From assembly GCA_015064195.1 (NCBI GenBank), contig SVSO01000183.1:1-5951 (forward strand): 5,951 nucleotides of DNA, read 5' to 3'. Source of the stretch: Oscillospiraceae bacterium. GTDB taxonomy: Bacteria; Bacillota_A; Clostridia; Oscillospirales; CAG-272. The notes beneath the pieces were generated by a model. The model made no database searches and had not been told where the DNA came from. It saw nothing but the letters and a program-made list of their open reading frames with translations. Both the position numbers and the translations under genes were made by a program. Shown here piece after piece: positions 5,650-5,951 of the stretch. The first letter of the stretch is position 1. Every line of letters begins with the position of its first letter.

Positions 5650-5653
5650 CTCC
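5650..5653 (-). promoter_or_regulatory. Ribosome binding site deciding the dehydratase start
   Basis: GGAG on the minus strand lies 7 nt before the ATG at 5640-5642. It favours this start over the longer reading from 5699, which would begin inside the promoter. Confidence 0.65.
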
Positions 5654-5687
5654 GTGTGCAAGAAAAATTCCGTCTGTCGGTGTTATC

Positions 5688-5716
5688 ATTATATACCAAA
5701 TCCCGGGCGATGTCAA
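5688..5716 (-). promoter_or_regulatory. Fully consensus sigma-A promoter of the dehydratase gene
   Basis: On the minus strand, TTGACA (complement of 5711-5716), a 17-bp spacer and TATAAT (complement of 5688-5693) match the consensus at all 12 bases with the ideal spacing. Transcription should begin near 5681, giving a leader of about 38 nt. Such a promoter predicts strong transcription unless a repressor or upstream structure restrains it. Confidence 0.88.
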
Positions 5717-5951
5717 GGGTCAGACCGCATTATTTGAAGATCTTTGCCGATTTCACCAAATTTCAAACAAATCCGAAATATTCTCAGCTTTTTCTATACC
5801 TTGAATTGTTCATAAATATATTGTGGGAACCTCTAAATATTCACAAATCAAATATCCCCCTTGAATAACGATCCCTCCCGAAGATAATTCATACAAAATT
5901 CATATAATTTCACCATTTGTTAACAGTATATATATATATATATATACTGTT
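5717..5951. other. AT-rich intergenic region without a convincing gene
   Basis: This stretch is clearly more AT-rich than the genes. It contains many short A/T runs, no open frame with a ribosome binding site on either strand, and no RNA gene I can recognise. A 13-codon TTG-started frame on the minus strand near 5849, after AAGGGGG, is too weak to call. The region probably holds upstream sequence for the dehydratase promoter and possibly for a divergent gene beyond the right edge. It ends in the (TA)10 palindrome described separately. Confidence 0.5.
5922..5951. repeat. (TA)10 microsatellite inside a perfect 30-bp palindrome
   Basis: AACAG, ten TA units (5927-5946) and CTGTT form an exact palindrome that reaches the last base of the window, so it may continue. 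Such tracts melt easily, can extrude as cruciforms, and change length by slippage. It lies about 205 bp upstream of the dehydratase -35. Whether it controls anything is unknown. Confidence 0.9.

Noticed and set aside
5643..5699. Longer start of the dehydratase, adding 19 residues
   Set aside because: The TTG at 5697-5699 lies in the promoter spacer next to the -10 box, upstream of the predicted transcription start; the ATG at 5642 has a good ribosome binding site.
4542..5804. 420-residue plus-strand open frame opposite the dehydratase
   Set aside because: Its translation is rich in Arg, His and Pro with no family features, it covers the whole of a well-supported gene, and GC-rich antisense frames often stay open.
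5812..5853. Possible 13-codon leader peptide on the minus strand after AAGGGGG
   Set aside because: It has a TTG start, no following attenuator structure and no residue bias that would suggest attenuation.
1..5951. CRISPR array, tRNA, rRNA, toxin-antitoxin or phage defence system
   Set aside because: No regularly spaced repeats, no cloverleaf or rRNA signature, and no proteins of such families were seen on either strand.

Overview
The window looks like a chromosomal stretch from a Bacillota bacterium, probably a gut Oscillospiraceae/Ruminococcaceae-type clostridium. This rests on strong AGGAGG-type ribosome binding sites, near-consensus sigma-A promoters, moderately GC-rich genes with AT-rich intergenic DNA, and the protein families present. 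The taxonomic placement is inference.

Layout. Positions 1 to about 577 hold the right-hand part of an IS4-family insertion sequence. Its transposase frame runs in from the left edge and carries what looks like a large in-frame internal deletion. It is followed by a structured non-coding tail with a strong 18-bp hairpin. Positions 583-3476, all on the minus strand, form a likely operon read right to left: a cytoplasmic GH28 polygalacturonase-like enzyme, a lipoprotein solute-binding protein of the large ABC sugar-binding type, and a small 67-residue protein of unknown function. The inferred IS end lies a few bases past the last gene. A 169-bp divergent control region (3477-3645) separates this operon from a plus-strand AraC-family regulator with a cupin-like sensor domain (3646-4485). 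The regulator is the obvious candidate controller of the operon. Together these genes suggest a small pectin- or oligogalacturonide-responsive locus: the lipoprotein captures an oligosaccharide outside the cell, permeases encoded elsewhere import it, the signal-peptide-less GH28 enzyme cleaves it inside, and the AraC protein senses a product. Transport partners are not in the window.

After a perfect 13-bp inverted repeat that probably serves as a terminator between convergent genes, the minus strand carries a short-form nucleotide-sugar dehydratase (CapD/WbpM/FlaA1-like, 4554-5642). It is driven by a fully consensus promoter (TTGACA, 17 bp, TATAAT). This gene belongs to surface-polysaccharide or glycan biosynthesis and is not obviously linked to the pectin locus. 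The last ~235 bases are AT-rich, hold no convincing gene, and end in a perfect 30-bp palindrome, AACAG(TA)10CTGTT.

I found no CRISPR array, tRNA, rRNA or clearly new multi-gene system. The most noteworthy items are the decayed IS, the orphan 67-residue gene, the membrane-domain-less dehydratase with its ideal promoter, and the (TA)10 palindrome at the right edge.
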